Below, in pieces: positions 41,877 through 51,279 of a stretch of DNA of 64,000 nt (position 1 is its first letter; each line of letters starts with the position of its first letter). This stretch comes from Agromyces flavus (lineage in GTDB: Bacteria; Actinomycetota; Actinomycetes; Actinomycetales; Microbacteriaceae): NCBI RefSeq assembly GCF_900104685.1, contig NZ_LT629755.1, positions 1,426,001 to 1,490,000 on the forward strand, given 5' to 3'. Under the pieces are notes generated by a model. That model did not search any database. It saw only the letters and a program-made list of their open reading frames with translations, and was not told the DNA's origin. The position numbers and the translations under genes were made by a program.

Positions 41877-42562
41877 TCGATCGGCCGTACGTGATCCTCA
41901 GCGCGGCGATGTCGATCGACGGCTTCCTCGACACCGCTGCCCCGCCACGGCTCGCGCTCTCGAACGCGGAGGACTTCGATCGCGTCGACGAGGTGCGCGC
42001 ACAGAGCGACGCGATCCTGGTCGGCGCCCGCACCGTGCGCCTCGACAATCCACGACTGCTGGTGCGGAGCGAGGAGCGACGGAGGCGACGCGAAGACGAA
42101 GGCCTGTCGCCGTCGCCGTGGAAGGTGACGCTGACCGCGAGCGGCGAGCTCGATCCGACGTCGGACTTCTTCGCCTCGGGGCACTCGACGAAGCTCGTCT
42201 ACTGCCCCCGGGCCGCGTTCCACGATCTGCGTGCTCGGCTCGGGGACCTCGCCACCGTCGTGCCCGTGGGCGACCAGGTCAGCGTGTCGGCGCTCGTCGG
42301 CGACCTGCACGACCGGGGCGTGCGCTCGCTGCTCGTCGAGGGCGGCGGAACCACGATCACGCAGTTCCTGGAGGCCGACCTCGCCGACGAACTGCAATTG
42401 GCCATCGCCCCGTTCTTCGTGGGCGACCAGCGAGCCCCCCGGTTGATCGGCGACGGCTCGTTCCCGTGGAATGCCGACCGTCGCGCCCCCCTCGCAGAGA
42501 GCCGCCGAGTCGGCGACATGGTGCTGCTGAGGTACGCGCTGTCGGAGCGCTGCGACCGCTAG
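41873..42562 (+). CDS. RibD C-terminal-type reductase (DHFR-like fold)
   Basis: 229 residues. Motifs of the riboflavin reductase domain: ILSAAMSIDGFLD, ILVGARTVRLDNPRLLVR, SLLVEGGGTTITQFL. RibD reduces the ribose of a pyrimidine phosphate with NADPH; this protein has no deaminase domain and sits outside any riboflavin gene set. Together with the PTPS-fold protein it points to a GTP-derived pyrimidine or pterin as substrate. Starts inside the previous stop (GTGA). Confidence 0.88.
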   Translation: MIDRPYVILSAAMSIDGFLDTAAPPRLALSNAEDFDRVDEVRAQSDAILVGARTVRLDNPRLLVRSEERRRRREDEGLSPSPWKVTLTASGELDPTSDFFASGHSTKLVYCPRAAFHDLRARLGDLATVVPVGDQVSVSALVGDLHDRGVRSLLVEGGGTTITQFLEADLADELQLAIAPFFVGDQRAPRLIGDGSFPWNADRRAPLAESRRVGDMVLLRYALSERCDR

Positions 42563-42580
42563 GTCGATCGCGCCGTGGCA

Positions 42581-43024
42581 TCAGCCGACGGGCTCGTCGG
42601 CGCCCATCGCGCGAGCGATCACCCCGAAGTCGTGCTCGGTGATCTCGAGGTGACCGCGTCGCAGCTTCAGGCCCCAGTTCGGGTCGTCGCGGGTGAGGTC
42701 GAGCACATGGAGCAAGGGAGCGATCGGCGCGGAGGTCGCATCGGCGTAGCGGACGTCGCGGCGCCACGGCCGGAATCCGGCCATGTGGTTCGCATCGGCC
42801 TCGGCCTGGTACACGTCGCCATCGGCGACCCGCCCGATGGCGGTGAACTCGCGGAGCGGCTCGCCGTCGGGGAAGCTCGCCCGCGGCGAGTAGTAGACGA
42901 ACCCGTCGCCCGGACGCATGCGCTGCACGCCGCCCCGCTTGCCGTGGTTGGTCTGCGCGATCCCCCATTCGACACCGAGCAGTACATGATCCTGCTGGAC
43001 CACCCCGAGCCAGTACCTGGTCAT
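42581..43024 (-). CDS. EVE-domain protein
   Basis: 147 residues forming a single EVE (PUA-like) domain: RYWLGVVQQDHVLLGVEWGI, MRPGDGFVYYSPRASFPDGE, FTAIGRVADGDVYQ, GHLEITEHDFGVIARAM. EVE proteins bind modified bases in DNA or RNA. No restriction gene lies beside it. It converges on the RibD-type gene with 18 bp between. CACGAT six bases before the ATG is a weak leaderless -10. Confidence 0.85.
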   Translation of the reverse strand: MTRYWLGVVQQDHVLLGVEWGIAQTNHGKRGGVQRMRPGDGFVYYSPRASFPDGEPLREFTAIGRVADGDVYQAEADANHMAGFRPWRRDVRYADATSAPIAPLLHVLDLTRDDPNWGLKLRRGHLEITEHDFGVIARAMGADEPVG

Positions 43025-43169
43025 GCTCCCATCGTGTCACCGGCCGCGGACACCGGATGGCGCGGTCACGTCGCCGTCGTGTCCGCGGGTCCTTGCGGTG
43101 GAGTCCTCCGGGGTGCGATCCTGCGCATGACTCCACAGGTCTGGAATGACGCGATCTGAAGGACGGCAG

Positions 43170-45794
43170 ATGGTCGTGCCCAGCCGAGCAGGCTTCCCCG
43201 GTGCCCAGGACGCGTTCGTCCGCGACCTCGCGCAGGTGTCGGTCGACGACCTGGCAGCGGTCGGAGGCAAGGCCGCGAACGTCGGTGCGCTGATGCGTGT
43301 CGGCTTCGACGTGCCGCCGGGCTTCTGCGTGACCACGGAGGCCTACCGCCAGGTGGTGCGGGGCACGCCCGTCGAGGACGGAACCATCGCGGATCCGCGG
43401 GCCGCCCGCGAAGCGATCCTCGCCGCGGCGTTCCCCGAGCCCGTGGCCGCGGCCGTGCGCGAGGCCTACGCCCGCCTCGAGCCCGGTGGCGGCCCGGTGG
43501 CGGTGCGATCGTCGGCCACCGCCGAGGACCTGCCCGGCGCGAGCTTCGCCGGCCAGCAGGACACCTACCTCGACGTCACCGGCATCGAGGACGTGCTCGA
43601 CGCCGTGCATCGGTGCTGGGCGTCGCTCTGGACCGACCGGGCGGTCGCCTATCGCGCCGCCCAGGGCATCGACGGCTCTGGCGTGGCGCTGGCCGTGGTC
43701 GTGCAGCGGATGGTCGACGCGCGGGCCGCGGGTGTGCTGTTCACCGCCGATCCCGTGACCGGCCGACGGCGGCAGGCGGTGATCGACGCGGCACCCGGTC
43801 TCGGCGAGGCCGTGGTGTCCGGCGCCGTGGATCCCGATCGCTTCGTCGTCGACACCGTGACGGAGCGGATCCTGGACCGGCGGCCCGGCGGTTCGCCCAT
43901 CGGGCGGGAGCCCTGCCTGACGGACGCGGAGGCGCGGGCGCTCGCGTCGCTCGGCGACCGTGTCGAGGACTCGTTCGGGAGTCCGCAGGACATCGAGTGG
44001 GCCGTGGACACGGCCGGACGCACATGGCTCGTGCAGTCCAGGCCGATCACCACGCTGTATCCGGTCCCGGTGCGCGACGCAGCGGTGTCCCCCGACGACG
44101 CCCGCGTCTACTTCTGCATCAGCCTCGCCCAAGGCCTGCACCGACCGATCACGCCGATGGGCATCGCCGCCTTCCGCCTGATCGGCTCGGGGTTCCTCGA
44201 CCTCATCGGCCGCAGGCCGGAGCGGATCCTCGACGGACCGGGAGGCTTCGCGGTCGGCGGCGGCCGGATCTTCCTCGATGCGACCCCGATCGTGCGATCG
44301 GCCGTGGGCCGGGAGATCTTCCCTCGCGCGCTCGACGTCATGGAGGCACGATCGGCCGTGGTGCTGCGCGAGCTGTTCACTGACCGGCGGTTCTCGGTAC
44401 TGCCCCGTTCCCGCCGCCGCTTCGCGAGGGGCGCGCTGCATCTCGCAGCCCGCGTCCGCCTGCCGCTCCTGGTCGGCCAGGCAGTGATCAGCCCGGCAGC
44501 CGCGCGGCGCCGGGTGCGGCGGCTCGCCGTCGAGGTCCGGTCGAGGGACGTGCCGGCAGGCGGCGACATCCCGACCCGCGTGGACGCGGTCGCCGAGCTC
44601 CTCTTCCGGGCGATGCCGCTCGCCCCGCGCAGCCTGCCCGGCGCGGTCGTCGGATTCGCGCTGCTCGGCCTCGCCGGGCGGCTCTCGCGCGGGTCGAGAG
44701 GATCGGGCGAACTGCAGACCGTGCTGAGGAGCGTGCCCTACAACGTCACGACGGAGATGGACCTCGAGCTGTGGCGGGTCGCCGTGCGGGCCCGGGCCGA
44801 CGCCGAGTCGAGGTCGGCGCTCGCGACCCGCACGCCGCGCGAACTCGCCGCCGGGTACCGTGCCGGCACCCTGCCCGTCGTCCTGCAGCAGAGCATGGCG
44901 GATTTCCTCGACCGCTACGGCCACCGCGCGGTGGCCGAGATCGACCTCGGCATGCCGCGGTGGTCCGAGGACCCCGCCCACCTGTTCGGCGTGCTGACCG
45001 GATACCTGCGGCTGGATCCGGACGCCGCCACGCCCGAGCAGCACTTCGCGGATGGCGCGCGCGACGCCCGCGCCATGATGCTCACGCTCGTCCGCCGTGC
45101 CCGCCGGCGCGGCCGCCTTCGCGCCGCCGGCGTGCGCTTCTGCCTGCGGCGTGCTCGCGCGCTCGTCGGGCTGCGCGAGATGCCGAAGTTCCTCATCGTC
45201 ACGGCGATGAGCCGCGCGCGGACGGCCATGCTCCGGATCGGCAGCGAGCTCGCGGATTCGGGCCGGATCGCAGCGCCCGGCGACGTGTTCTTCCTCGACT
45301 TCGACGAGGTGAAACGCGCCGCCGCCGGCGAGGACCTGCGGGCGGCCGTGAGCGAGCGCCGGCAGCGATACGACGCCGAGCTCCGGCGACGGCACGTGCC
45401 CCGAGTGCTGCTCTCGGACGGGACGGAACTCGAGGCGATCGGGTCCGGGTCCGTGGCGGACAGAGCGGGCGTCCTCCGCGGCACGCCCGCATCCGCGGGA
45501 ACCGTCACGGCGGCCGCACGCGTCATCCTCGATCCGGTCGACGCCCACCTCGAGCCCGGCGAGATCCTGGTCGCGCCCTCGACCGATCCGGGGTGGACGC
45601 CCCTGTTCCTCACGGCCGGCGGTCTCGTGATGGAGATGGGCGGTGCGAACAGCCACGGCGCCGTCGTGGCGCGGGAATACGGCATCCCCGCGGTCGTCGG
45701 GGTACCTGGGGCGACGGAGGCGATCGCGACCGGCGCGGAGGTGACGATCGACGGGGCGAGCGGCGTCGTGACGCTTGCGGCTGGCGGTCGATAG
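43170..45794 (+). CDS. rifampin-phosphotransferase-like PEP-synthase family protein
   Basis: 874 residues, the length of rifampin phosphotransferase (RPH). Order: ATP-binding domain (VGGKAANVGALMRVGFDVPP, VAVRSSATAEDLPGASFAGQ, QDIEWAV), a long helical middle domain, and a C-terminal swivelling His domain (STDPGWTPLFLTAGGLVMEM, then GGANSHGAVVAREYGIPAVV) with the catalytic His in NSHGA. RPH splits ATP to phosphorylate rifamycins, releasing AMP and phosphate. It differs from true PEP synthase by lacking the PEP/pyruvate barrel. Substrate needs proof. ATG at 43170 has GAAGGA. Confidence 0.82.
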   Translation: MVVPSRAGFPGAQDAFVRDLAQVSVDDLAAVGGKAANVGALMRVGFDVPPGFCVTTEAYRQVVRGTPVEDGTIADPRAAREAILAAAFPEPVAAAVREAYARLEPGGGPVAVRSSATAEDLPGASFAGQQDTYLDVTGIEDVLDAVHRCWASLWTDRAVAYRAAQGIDGSGVALAVVVQRMVDARAAGVLFTADPVTGRRRQAVIDAAPGLGEAVVSGAVDPDRFVVDTVTERILDRRPGGSPIGREPCLTDAEARALASLGDRVEDSFGSPQDIEWAVDTAGRTWLVQSRPITTLYPVPVRDAAVSPDDARVYFCISLAQGLHRPITPMGIAAFRLIGSGFLDLIGRRPERILDGPGGFAVGGGRIFLDATPIVRSAVGREIFPRALDVMEARSAVVLRELFTDRRFSVLPRSRRRFARGALHLAARVRLPLLVGQAVISPAAARRRVRRLAVEVRSRDVPAGGDIPTRVDAVAELLFRAMPLAPRSLPGAVVGFALLGLAGRLSRGSRGSGELQTVLRSVPYNVTTEMDLELWRVAVRARADAESRSALATRTPRELAAGYRAGTLPVVLQQSMADFLDRYGHRAVAEIDLGMPRWSEDPAHLFGVLTGYLRLDPDAATPEQHFADGARDARAMMLTLVRRARRRGRLRAAGVRFCLRRARALVGLREMPKFLIVTAMSRARTAMLRIGSELADSGRIAAPGDVFFLDFDEVKRAAAGEDLRAAVSERRQRYDAELRRRHVPRVLLSDGTELEAIGSGSVADRAGVLRGTPASAGTVTAAARVILDPVDAHLEPGEILVAPSTDPGWTPLFLTAGGLVMEMGGANSHGAVVAREYGIPAVVGVPGATEAIATGAEVTIDGASGVVTLAAGGR

Positions 45795-45833
45795 GACGGG
45801 GTTAGCAAGCGGTACCCATCGCTGTCAAGGCCT

Positions 45834-45862
45834 TTGCCTGCTGGGTGGATGGGGCGTACCGT
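45834..45862 (+). promoter_or_regulatory. promoter of the lacI–sugar transport operon
   Basis: TTGCCT (45834–45839) and TACCGT (45857–45862) are 17 bp apart. The transcript would begin near 45869, within the operator. Confidence 0.65.
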
Positions 45863-45867
45863 CACGC

Positions 45868-45881
45868 CTAAACCGGTTTAG
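45868..45881. promoter_or_regulatory. LacI-type operator
   Basis: Perfect 14-base palindrome CTAAACCGGTTTAG with the central CG step typical of LacI/GalR sites. It starts six bases after the -10, so bound repressor would block initiation. Confidence 0.8.
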
Positions 45882-45907
45882 CGCGGTGGAACCTCGGGCG
45901 GAGGGAC

Positions 45908-46984
45908 ATGGGCGGCATGACGGCAGCGGCATCGATGACGGGAGCCGGCTCGGCAGGCGCGCCGAAGCGCGGGCGACCGACCATCTCGGATGTCGCGGCG
46001 CACGCCGGCGTCAGCAAGGGCCTCGTCTCGTTCGCGCTCAATGACCGCCCCGGCGTCAGCGCCGAGACGAGGGATCGCATCCTCGCCTCCGCCCAGGAGC
46101 TCGGCTGGCGGCCGAGCGTGCGGGCACGCTCGCTCAGCGTCGACCGATCGTTCGCGCTGGGCCTCGTCATCGGACGCAACGCCGATGTCATCGCCGCCGA
46201 CCCGTTCTTCCACGCGTTCATCGCCGGGGTCGAGAGCGAGTTCTCGATGTCCGGCCAGGTGCTCGTGCTCGCCGCGGCGACCCCGGGCCGGGAGGAGGCC
46301 GAGACCTACCGCGGCCTCGCTGCCGACAAGCGCGTCGACGGCGTCATCCTCACCGACCTGCGGGCTGGCGATGAGCGAGTGCCGCTCGTGGTCGAGCTCG
46401 GGCTGGCCGCGGTCACGCTCGGCCGCCCCGATCAGGACTCCCCCTTCCCGGCGGTGTCCGTCGACGACGGCGCGGGCATCCGCACCGCCGTCGACCACCT
46501 CGCCGCGCTGGGGCATCGTCGCATCGCGCACGTCGCAGGACCCGACACGATGCTCCACGGCCACCGGCGGACCGTCGCGTTCGAGTCCGCCATGCGCGAG
46601 GCCGGACTCGACGATCCGATCGTCGTGACGACGGACTTCAGCGCCAGCGAAGGGGCACGGGCCACGCGAGCGCTCCTCGAGCGTGCGGTTCGGCCGACGG
46701 CGATCGTGTACTCCAACGATCACATGGCCCTCGCCGGAATCTCCGTCGCCCGCCGCGCCGGCATCGCCGTGCCCGAGGAGCTCTCCGTCACCGGATTCGA
46801 CAACACCGACTTGGCCGACCACGTCTTCCCCTCGCTGACCTCGGTCGCGACCGATGCCGTCGCCTGGGGTGCCGTGGCCGCCCGCACGCTGCTGTCCTCG
46901 ATCGCCGGGCACGCGCCGGGCGACGTGCAACTGGATGCACCGCGACTCGTGGTCAGGGAGTCGACGGCGAGACCACCGACCTGA
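45908..46984 (+). CDS. LacI-family repressor of the sugar operon
   Basis: 358 residues. The N-terminal helix-turn-helix and hinge (TISDVAAHAGVSKGLVSFAL, RPSVRARSLSVDRS) are followed by a periplasmic-binding-like effector domain (VDGVILTDL, TAIVYSNDHMALAGI, LSVTGFDNTDLADHV). It should bind CTAAACCGGTTTAG upstream and repress itself and the transport genes until a sugar arrives. ATG at 45908; an in-frame ATG at 45917 is possible. Confidence 0.92.
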   Translation: MGGMTAAASMTGAGSAGAPKRGRPTISDVAAHAGVSKGLVSFALNDRPGVSAETRDRILASAQELGWRPSVRARSLSVDRSFALGLVIGRNADVIAADPFFHAFIAGVESEFSMSGQVLVLAAATPGREEAETYRGLAADKRVDGVILTDLRAGDERVPLVVELGLAAVTLGRPDQDSPFPAVSVDDGAGIRTAVDHLAALGHRRIAHVAGPDTMLHGHRRTVAFESAMREAGLDDPIVVTTDFSASEGARATRALLERAVRPTAIVYSNDHMALAGISVARRAGIAVPEELSVTGFDNTDLADHVFPSLTSVATDAVAWGAVAARTLLSSIAGHAPGDVQLDAPRLVVRESTARPPT

Positions 46985-47025
46985 CAGCCCAACGCGGCGA
47001 CCGCCGCACCCGGAAAGGAACGATC

Positions 47026-48312
47026 ATGCGACGACGCATCATCACGACGACCGCGCTCGGGGCGATCGGCCTCCTCGCGCTCTCCGCCTGCAGCGCCGGT
47101 GGGAACGAGGGAGGAGGCAACGAGAGCCGCGGCGACATCACGATCTGGTATTCGAACAACGAGGCCGAGATCGAATGGGGCAAGCAGATGGTCGAGGCCT
47201 GGAACGCCGACCATCCCGACGAGCAGATCAAGGCCCAGGAGATCCCGGCCGGCGCCTCGAGCGAGGAGACGATCGGCGCGGCGATCACCGCGGGCAATGC
47301 GCCCTGCCTCGTCTACAACACCTCCCCCGCCGCCGTGCCCGGCTTCCAGAAGCAGGGCGGCCTCGTGAACCTCTCGGGGTTCGAGGACGGCGACGACTAC
47401 ATCACGGGTCGCTCCGGCGACGTGGCCGACCAGTACCGGTCGAGCGACGGCGACTTCTACCAGATGCCGTGGAAGTCGAACCCGGTGATGATCTTCTACA
47501 ACAAGGACATGTTCACGCAGGCCGGACTCGACGCTGAGAACCCGCCGCTCGGCACGTACGACGAGTTCCTCGACACCGCACGCACCCTCGTGTCATCCGG
47601 TGCGGCGAAGTACGCGATCTGGCCCGCGCCGACGAGCGAGTTCTTCCAGAGCTGGTTCGACTTCTACCCGCTGTACGCGGCGCAGACCGGCGGCACCCAG
47701 CTGCTCGAGGACGGCAAGGCGACGTTCAACGACGACAACGGCACGGCCGTCGCCGACTTCTGGGCGACGATCTACTCCGAAGGCCTCGCCGGCAAGGAGG
47801 CGTACAACGGCGACGCGTTCGCCGACCAGCAGTCGGCGATGTCCATCGTCGGCCCCTGGGCGATCGAGGTGTACGGCGACAGCGTGAACTGGGGCTCGGT
47901 CCCGGTTCCGACGCAGGACGGCATGGATCCGTCGGAGGTGTACACGTTCAGCGACGCCAAGAACATCGGAATGTTCACCGCGTGCAAGAACCAGGCCACC
48001 GCGTGGGACGTGCTGAAGTTCTCGACGAGCGAGGAGCAGGATGGCGCCTGGCTCGAGGCGACCGGCCAGATGCCGCTCCGCCAGGACCTCACCGACACCT
48101 ACCCCGACTACTTCTCGGCCAACCCGGCCTACGAGCAGTTCGGTGACCAGGCCTCCCGCACCGTCGAGGTGCCGAACGTGCCGAACTCGATCGAGATCTG
48201 GCAGGAATTCCGCGACGGCTACTCCAAGTCCGTGATCTTCGGCGAGGAGGAGGTCTCCACCTTCCTCGAGAACGCGGCCGACAAGGCCGACTCGCTCGCC
48301 TCCGAGGGCTGA
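47026..48312 (+). CDS. sugar ABC transporter solute-binding lipoprotein
   Basis: 428 residues. Lipoprotein signal MRRRIITTTALGAIGLLALS followed by AC, acylated Cys 22. The mature part is a family 1 extracellular solute-binding protein (ITIWYSNN, YQMPWKSNPVMIFYNKDMF, WPAPTSEFFQSW). It captures an oligosaccharide outside the membrane. GGAAAGG before the ATG. 41 bp after lacI. Confidence 0.93.
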   Translation: MRRRIITTTALGAIGLLALSACSAGGNEGGGNESRGDITIWYSNNEAEIEWGKQMVEAWNADHPDEQIKAQEIPAGASSEETIGAAITAGNAPCLVYNTSPAAVPGFQKQGGLVNLSGFEDGDDYITGRSGDVADQYRSSDGDFYQMPWKSNPVMIFYNKDMFTQAGLDAENPPLGTYDEFLDTARTLVSSGAAKYAIWPAPTSEFFQSWFDFYPLYAAQTGGTQLLEDGKATFNDDNGTAVADFWATIYSEGLAGKEAYNGDAFADQQSAMSIVGPWAIEVYGDSVNWGSVPVPTQDGMDPSEVYTFSDAKNIGMFTACKNQATAWDVLKFSTSEEQDGAWLEATGQMPLRQDLTDTYPDYFSANPAYEQFGDQASRTVEVPNVPNSIEIWQEFRDGYSKSVIFGEEEVSTFLENAADKADSLASEG

Positions 48313-48323
48313 GGAGGCTCCTC

Positions 48324-49277
48324 ATGACCGCGGTCAGCTCCGCCCCAGGCGTCGCGGCCGGCACCGGGACGGCGGAGGCCCCGCCGTCCCGGCGCGGCCG
48401 CCGCCGGTGGCTCGGCGAGAACCCGCTGGGCCTCCTGTTCAGCGCGCCCTACATCGTGTTCGTGCTCGTCGTGTTCGCGTACCCGATCGTGTTCGTGGTG
48501 TGGATGTCGTTCCAGGACTACTTCTTCGCCGCACCGGGCGCCGTCGTCGACCGGCCGTTCGTGGGGTTCGACAACTACGCTGCGGTGCTGCAGGATCCGA
48601 AGGTCTGGCAGTCGTTCGGCAACGTCGGGATCTTCCTGCTGATCAACGTGCCGTTGACGGTCGTGCTCTCACTGCTGCTCGCGTACGGCCTGAACACGAT
48701 CGTGCACGCGGGCATCTTCTTCCGCGTCAGCTACTTCGTGCCGTACGTCACCGCGTCGGTTGCCGTCGTCGCGGTCTGGCTGTTCCTGTTCAGCCAGAAC
48801 GGGCTCGTAAACCAGATCCTGGGCCCGCTCGCACCCGATCCGTCATGGCTCGTCAGCTCGACGCTCGCGATGCCGACGATCGCGCTCTTCGTCACGTGGA
48901 AGGGCATGGCGTTCTACATCCTCCTGTACCTGGCGGCACTGCAGAACGTCTCGAAGGAGCTCTACGAGGCGGCGGCCGTCGACGGCGCGGGCCGGATCCG
49001 GAAGTTCTTCTCGGTCACGGTGCCGGGCGTGCGGCCGGCCACCTTCCTGGTGCTGCTCCTCGCCACGATCACGGGCGCCAACCTGTTCACCGAGCCGTAC
49101 CTGCTGACGAACGGCGGCGGCCCGAACGGCGCGTCCGCGTCACCCGTGCTCCTGATGTACCAGAAGGGCATCGAGCAGGGGAATCCCGATGTCGCCGCGG
49201 CGATCGGCGTCATCCTCATCGCGATGGTGCTGGTGATCGCCTGGATCCAGCGCAGGTTCGTAGGAAAGGAAGACTGA
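48324..49277 (+). CDS. sugar ABC transporter permease 1
   Basis: 317 residues, six helices, MalF-like. The EAA loop contacting the ATPase reads LYEAAAVDGAGRIRKFFSVT. It pairs with the next gene. No ATPase gene lies in the operon, so a shared MsiK-like ATPase elsewhere is expected. Ends overlapping permease 2 by one base. Confidence 0.93.
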   Translation: MTAVSSAPGVAAGTGTAEAPPSRRGRRRWLGENPLGLLFSAPYIVFVLVVFAYPIVFVVWMSFQDYFFAAPGAVVDRPFVGFDNYAAVLQDPKVWQSFGNVGIFLLINVPLTVVLSLLLAYGLNTIVHAGIFFRVSYFVPYVTASVAVVAVWLFLFSQNGLVNQILGPLAPDPSWLVSSTLAMPTIALFVTWKGMAFYILLYLAALQNVSKELYEAAAVDGAGRIRKFFSVTVPGVRPATFLVLLLATITGANLFTEPYLLTNGGGPNGASASPVLLMYQKGIEQGNPDVAAAIGVILIAMVLVIAWIQRRFVGKED

Positions 49278-50200
49278 TGTCTCGGCCCGTGCCACCGGTG
49301 CCCACCGACACCGTCGCCGCCGTCACCCAGCGACGCACCTCCAGGCGAGCGCGAGATCCGCAGGCAGCGGGCCGCGCGTCGAAGGTGCTGATGTACGTGG
49401 TGCTCGGCCTCGGCGCGTTCACGTTCCTGTTCCCGTTCTACTACATGCTGGTCGGCTCCCTGCAGACGAAGGTCGATCCGACCCTGGCCGGCGCGTTCCC
49501 GAGCCCTGGCAACCTGACCGTCGACAACTACGTGGCGATCAACGAGCGGATCAACCTGGCCCAAGGGCTCCTGAACTCGGGAATCTTCACCGGCGGGGTC
49601 CTCCTCGGGACCGTCGTGTTCGGCGTCCTCGCCGGGTACGCCCTGGCGATCCTGCACTGGCGCGGGCGCGGCGTGGTGTTCGCCCTCGCGCTGCTCGTCC
49701 AGGTGGTGCCGTTCCAGCTCCTGATGATCCCGCTGTACGTGATGATCGCGCGCGATTTCGGGCTCGCCGACTCGTACGGCGGCATGATCCTGCCGTTCTT
49801 CATCAACTCGACGGCGGTGATCATCTTCCGGCAGTACTTCGTGCAGCTGCCCAAGGAGCTCTGGGAGGCCGCCCGCATCGATGGCGCGAGCGAATTGCGC
49901 GTGCTGTGGAGCGTCGCCCTGCCGCTCGTGCGTCCGGCGGTGCTCACGACGATCATCCTCTCGTTCATCGGTCCGTGGAACGAGTTCCTGTGGCCCTTCC
50001 TCATCACGAAGGAGGCCGCGCTGCAGCCGCTCGCCGTGTCGCTGGCCAACTTCATCTCGAACATCGCCGCGTCGGTCGCGAACCCGTTCGGGGCGATGAT
50101 GGCGGGTGCCGTGGTGCTCTCGATCCCGGCGATCGTGCTCTTCCTGTTCTTCCAGAGGTACTTCGTGTCGACCGACCTCGGCTCGAGCGTGAAGGGATGA
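49277..50200 (+). CDS. sugar ABC transporter permease 2
   Basis: 307 residues, six helices, MalG-like. EAA loop ELWEAARIDGASELRVLWSV. A hydrophilic N-terminus of about 35 residues precedes helix 1. ATG shares a base with the previous stop (TGATG), RBS GGAAG. Confidence 0.93.
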   Translation: MSRPVPPVPTDTVAAVTQRRTSRRARDPQAAGRASKVLMYVVLGLGAFTFLFPFYYMLVGSLQTKVDPTLAGAFPSPGNLTVDNYVAINERINLAQGLLNSGIFTGGVLLGTVVFGVLAGYALAILHWRGRGVVFALALLVQVVPFQLLMIPLYVMIARDFGLADSYGGMILPFFINSTAVIIFRQYFVQLPKELWEAARIDGASELRVLWSVALPLVRPAVLTTIILSFIGPWNEFLWPFLITKEAALQPLAVSLANFISNIAASVANPFGAMMAGAVVLSIPAIVLFLFFQRYFVSTDLGSSVKG

Positions 50201-50202
50201 CC

Positions 50203-51279
50203 ATGGTCACCGAAACCGTTCCGTACACGCTGAGCCGGGTCGGCGTCGTGATGACGCCGCTGCCCGACGAGCCGCTCGAGGCCGAGGGCGTGCTGAACCC
50301 GGCATCGGGCCGCGCACCCGACGGCACGCTCTACCTGCTCCCCCGGCTCGTCGCCGAGGGCAATGTCTCACGCGTCGGCCTGGCGCGAGTCGTGGTCGAG
50401 GCGGGCATCCCCGTCGGCGTCGAGCGCGAGGGCATCGTGCTCGAGCCCGACCGGGGTTGGGAGCGCGGCGTTGGCAACGCCGGCGTCGAGGACCCGCGCA
50501 CGACGTGGATCGATGCGCTCGGGCTCCACGTCATGACCTACGTCGCGTACGGCCCCCTCGGCCCGCGCACCGCGATCGCGGTCTCGACGGACCTGCGCGA
50601 GTGGCGGCGACTCGGGCCCGCCCTGTTCGCATACGACGACGCGCTCGACATGGACCTCAACCTCTTCCACAACAAGGACACGACGTTCTTCCCGGAGCCC
50701 GTCACCGCGCCTGACGGCACGACGAGCCTCGCCGTGCTGCACCGCCCGATGTGGGACCTCGGGGAGACCAAGCCCGGCCAGGGCGTGCGCGCGCCCGCGG
50801 GCGTCAGCGACATCCGCCAGTCGATCTGGATCAGCTACGTGCCGCTCGACGCGGTGCTCGACGACGTGTCGGCGATCACGTTGTGGCGGCAGCATCGTTT
50901 CGTGGCCGGTCCGGAGTACGCGTTCGAGGAGCTCAAGATCGGGGGCGGGCCGCCGCCGTTGCGCGTGCCGGAGGGCTGGCTCCTGCTGCACCATGGCGTG
51001 ACCGGCGTGCTCGACAGCGCGTTCGCCCAGCAGCAGCACGTGAACTACGCCGCGGGTGCGATGATCCTCGACCCCGAGGACCCGAGCACGGTGCTCGCGC
51101 GCACGCCCGCGCCGCTGCTCGCGCCCGAGACCGAGGAGGAGCGCAGCGGCATCGTCCCGAACGTCGTCTTCCCGACCGCCATCGAGGAGATCGACGGCGT
51201 GCACTACGTGTTCTACGGCATGGCCGATTCGAAGATCGGGGCCGCACGCCTCGACCGCACCGGAGGAGGAGCGGAATGA
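50203..51279 (+). CDS. GH130-family glycoside phosphorylase or hydrolase
   Basis: 358 residues of a five-bladed propeller. The family signature is NAGVEDPRTTWID, with VLHRPMWDLGE, and HHGVTGV with a C-terminal YVFYGMADSKIGAARL. GH130 enzymes phosphorolyse or hydrolyse beta-mannosides, so the operon probably handles mannan fragments inside the cell. ATG at 50203 is six bases after AAGGG; ATG at 50197 overlaps the previous stop but is too near the RBS. Confidence 0.88.
   Translation: MVTETVPYTLSRVGVVMTPLPDEPLEAEGVLNPASGRAPDGTLYLLPRLVAEGNVSRVGLARVVVEAGIPVGVEREGIVLEPDRGWERGVGNAGVEDPRTTWIDALGLHVMTYVAYGPLGPRTAIAVSTDLREWRRLGPALFAYDDALDMDLNLFHNKDTTFFPEPVTAPDGTTSLAVLHRPMWDLGETKPGQGVRAPAGVSDIRQSIWISYVPLDAVLDDVSAITLWRQHRFVAGPEYAFEELKIGGGPPPLRVPEGWLLLHHGVTGVLDSAFAQQQHVNYAAGAMILDPEDPSTVLARTPAPLLAPETEEERSGIVPNVVFPTAIEEIDGVHYVFYGMADSKIGAARLDRTGGGAE

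Noticed and set aside
43080..43110. CTTGCGG core upstream of the RPH-like gene, faintly like the rifamycin-associated element
   Set aside because: The inverted repeat expected of that element is not present; only one half matches.
45799..45828. Leftward promoter with a perfect TTGACA on the minus strand
   Set aside because: At 17 or 18 bp spacing the -10 would be CTAACC or TAACCC, and it would read antisense into the end of the RPH-like gene.
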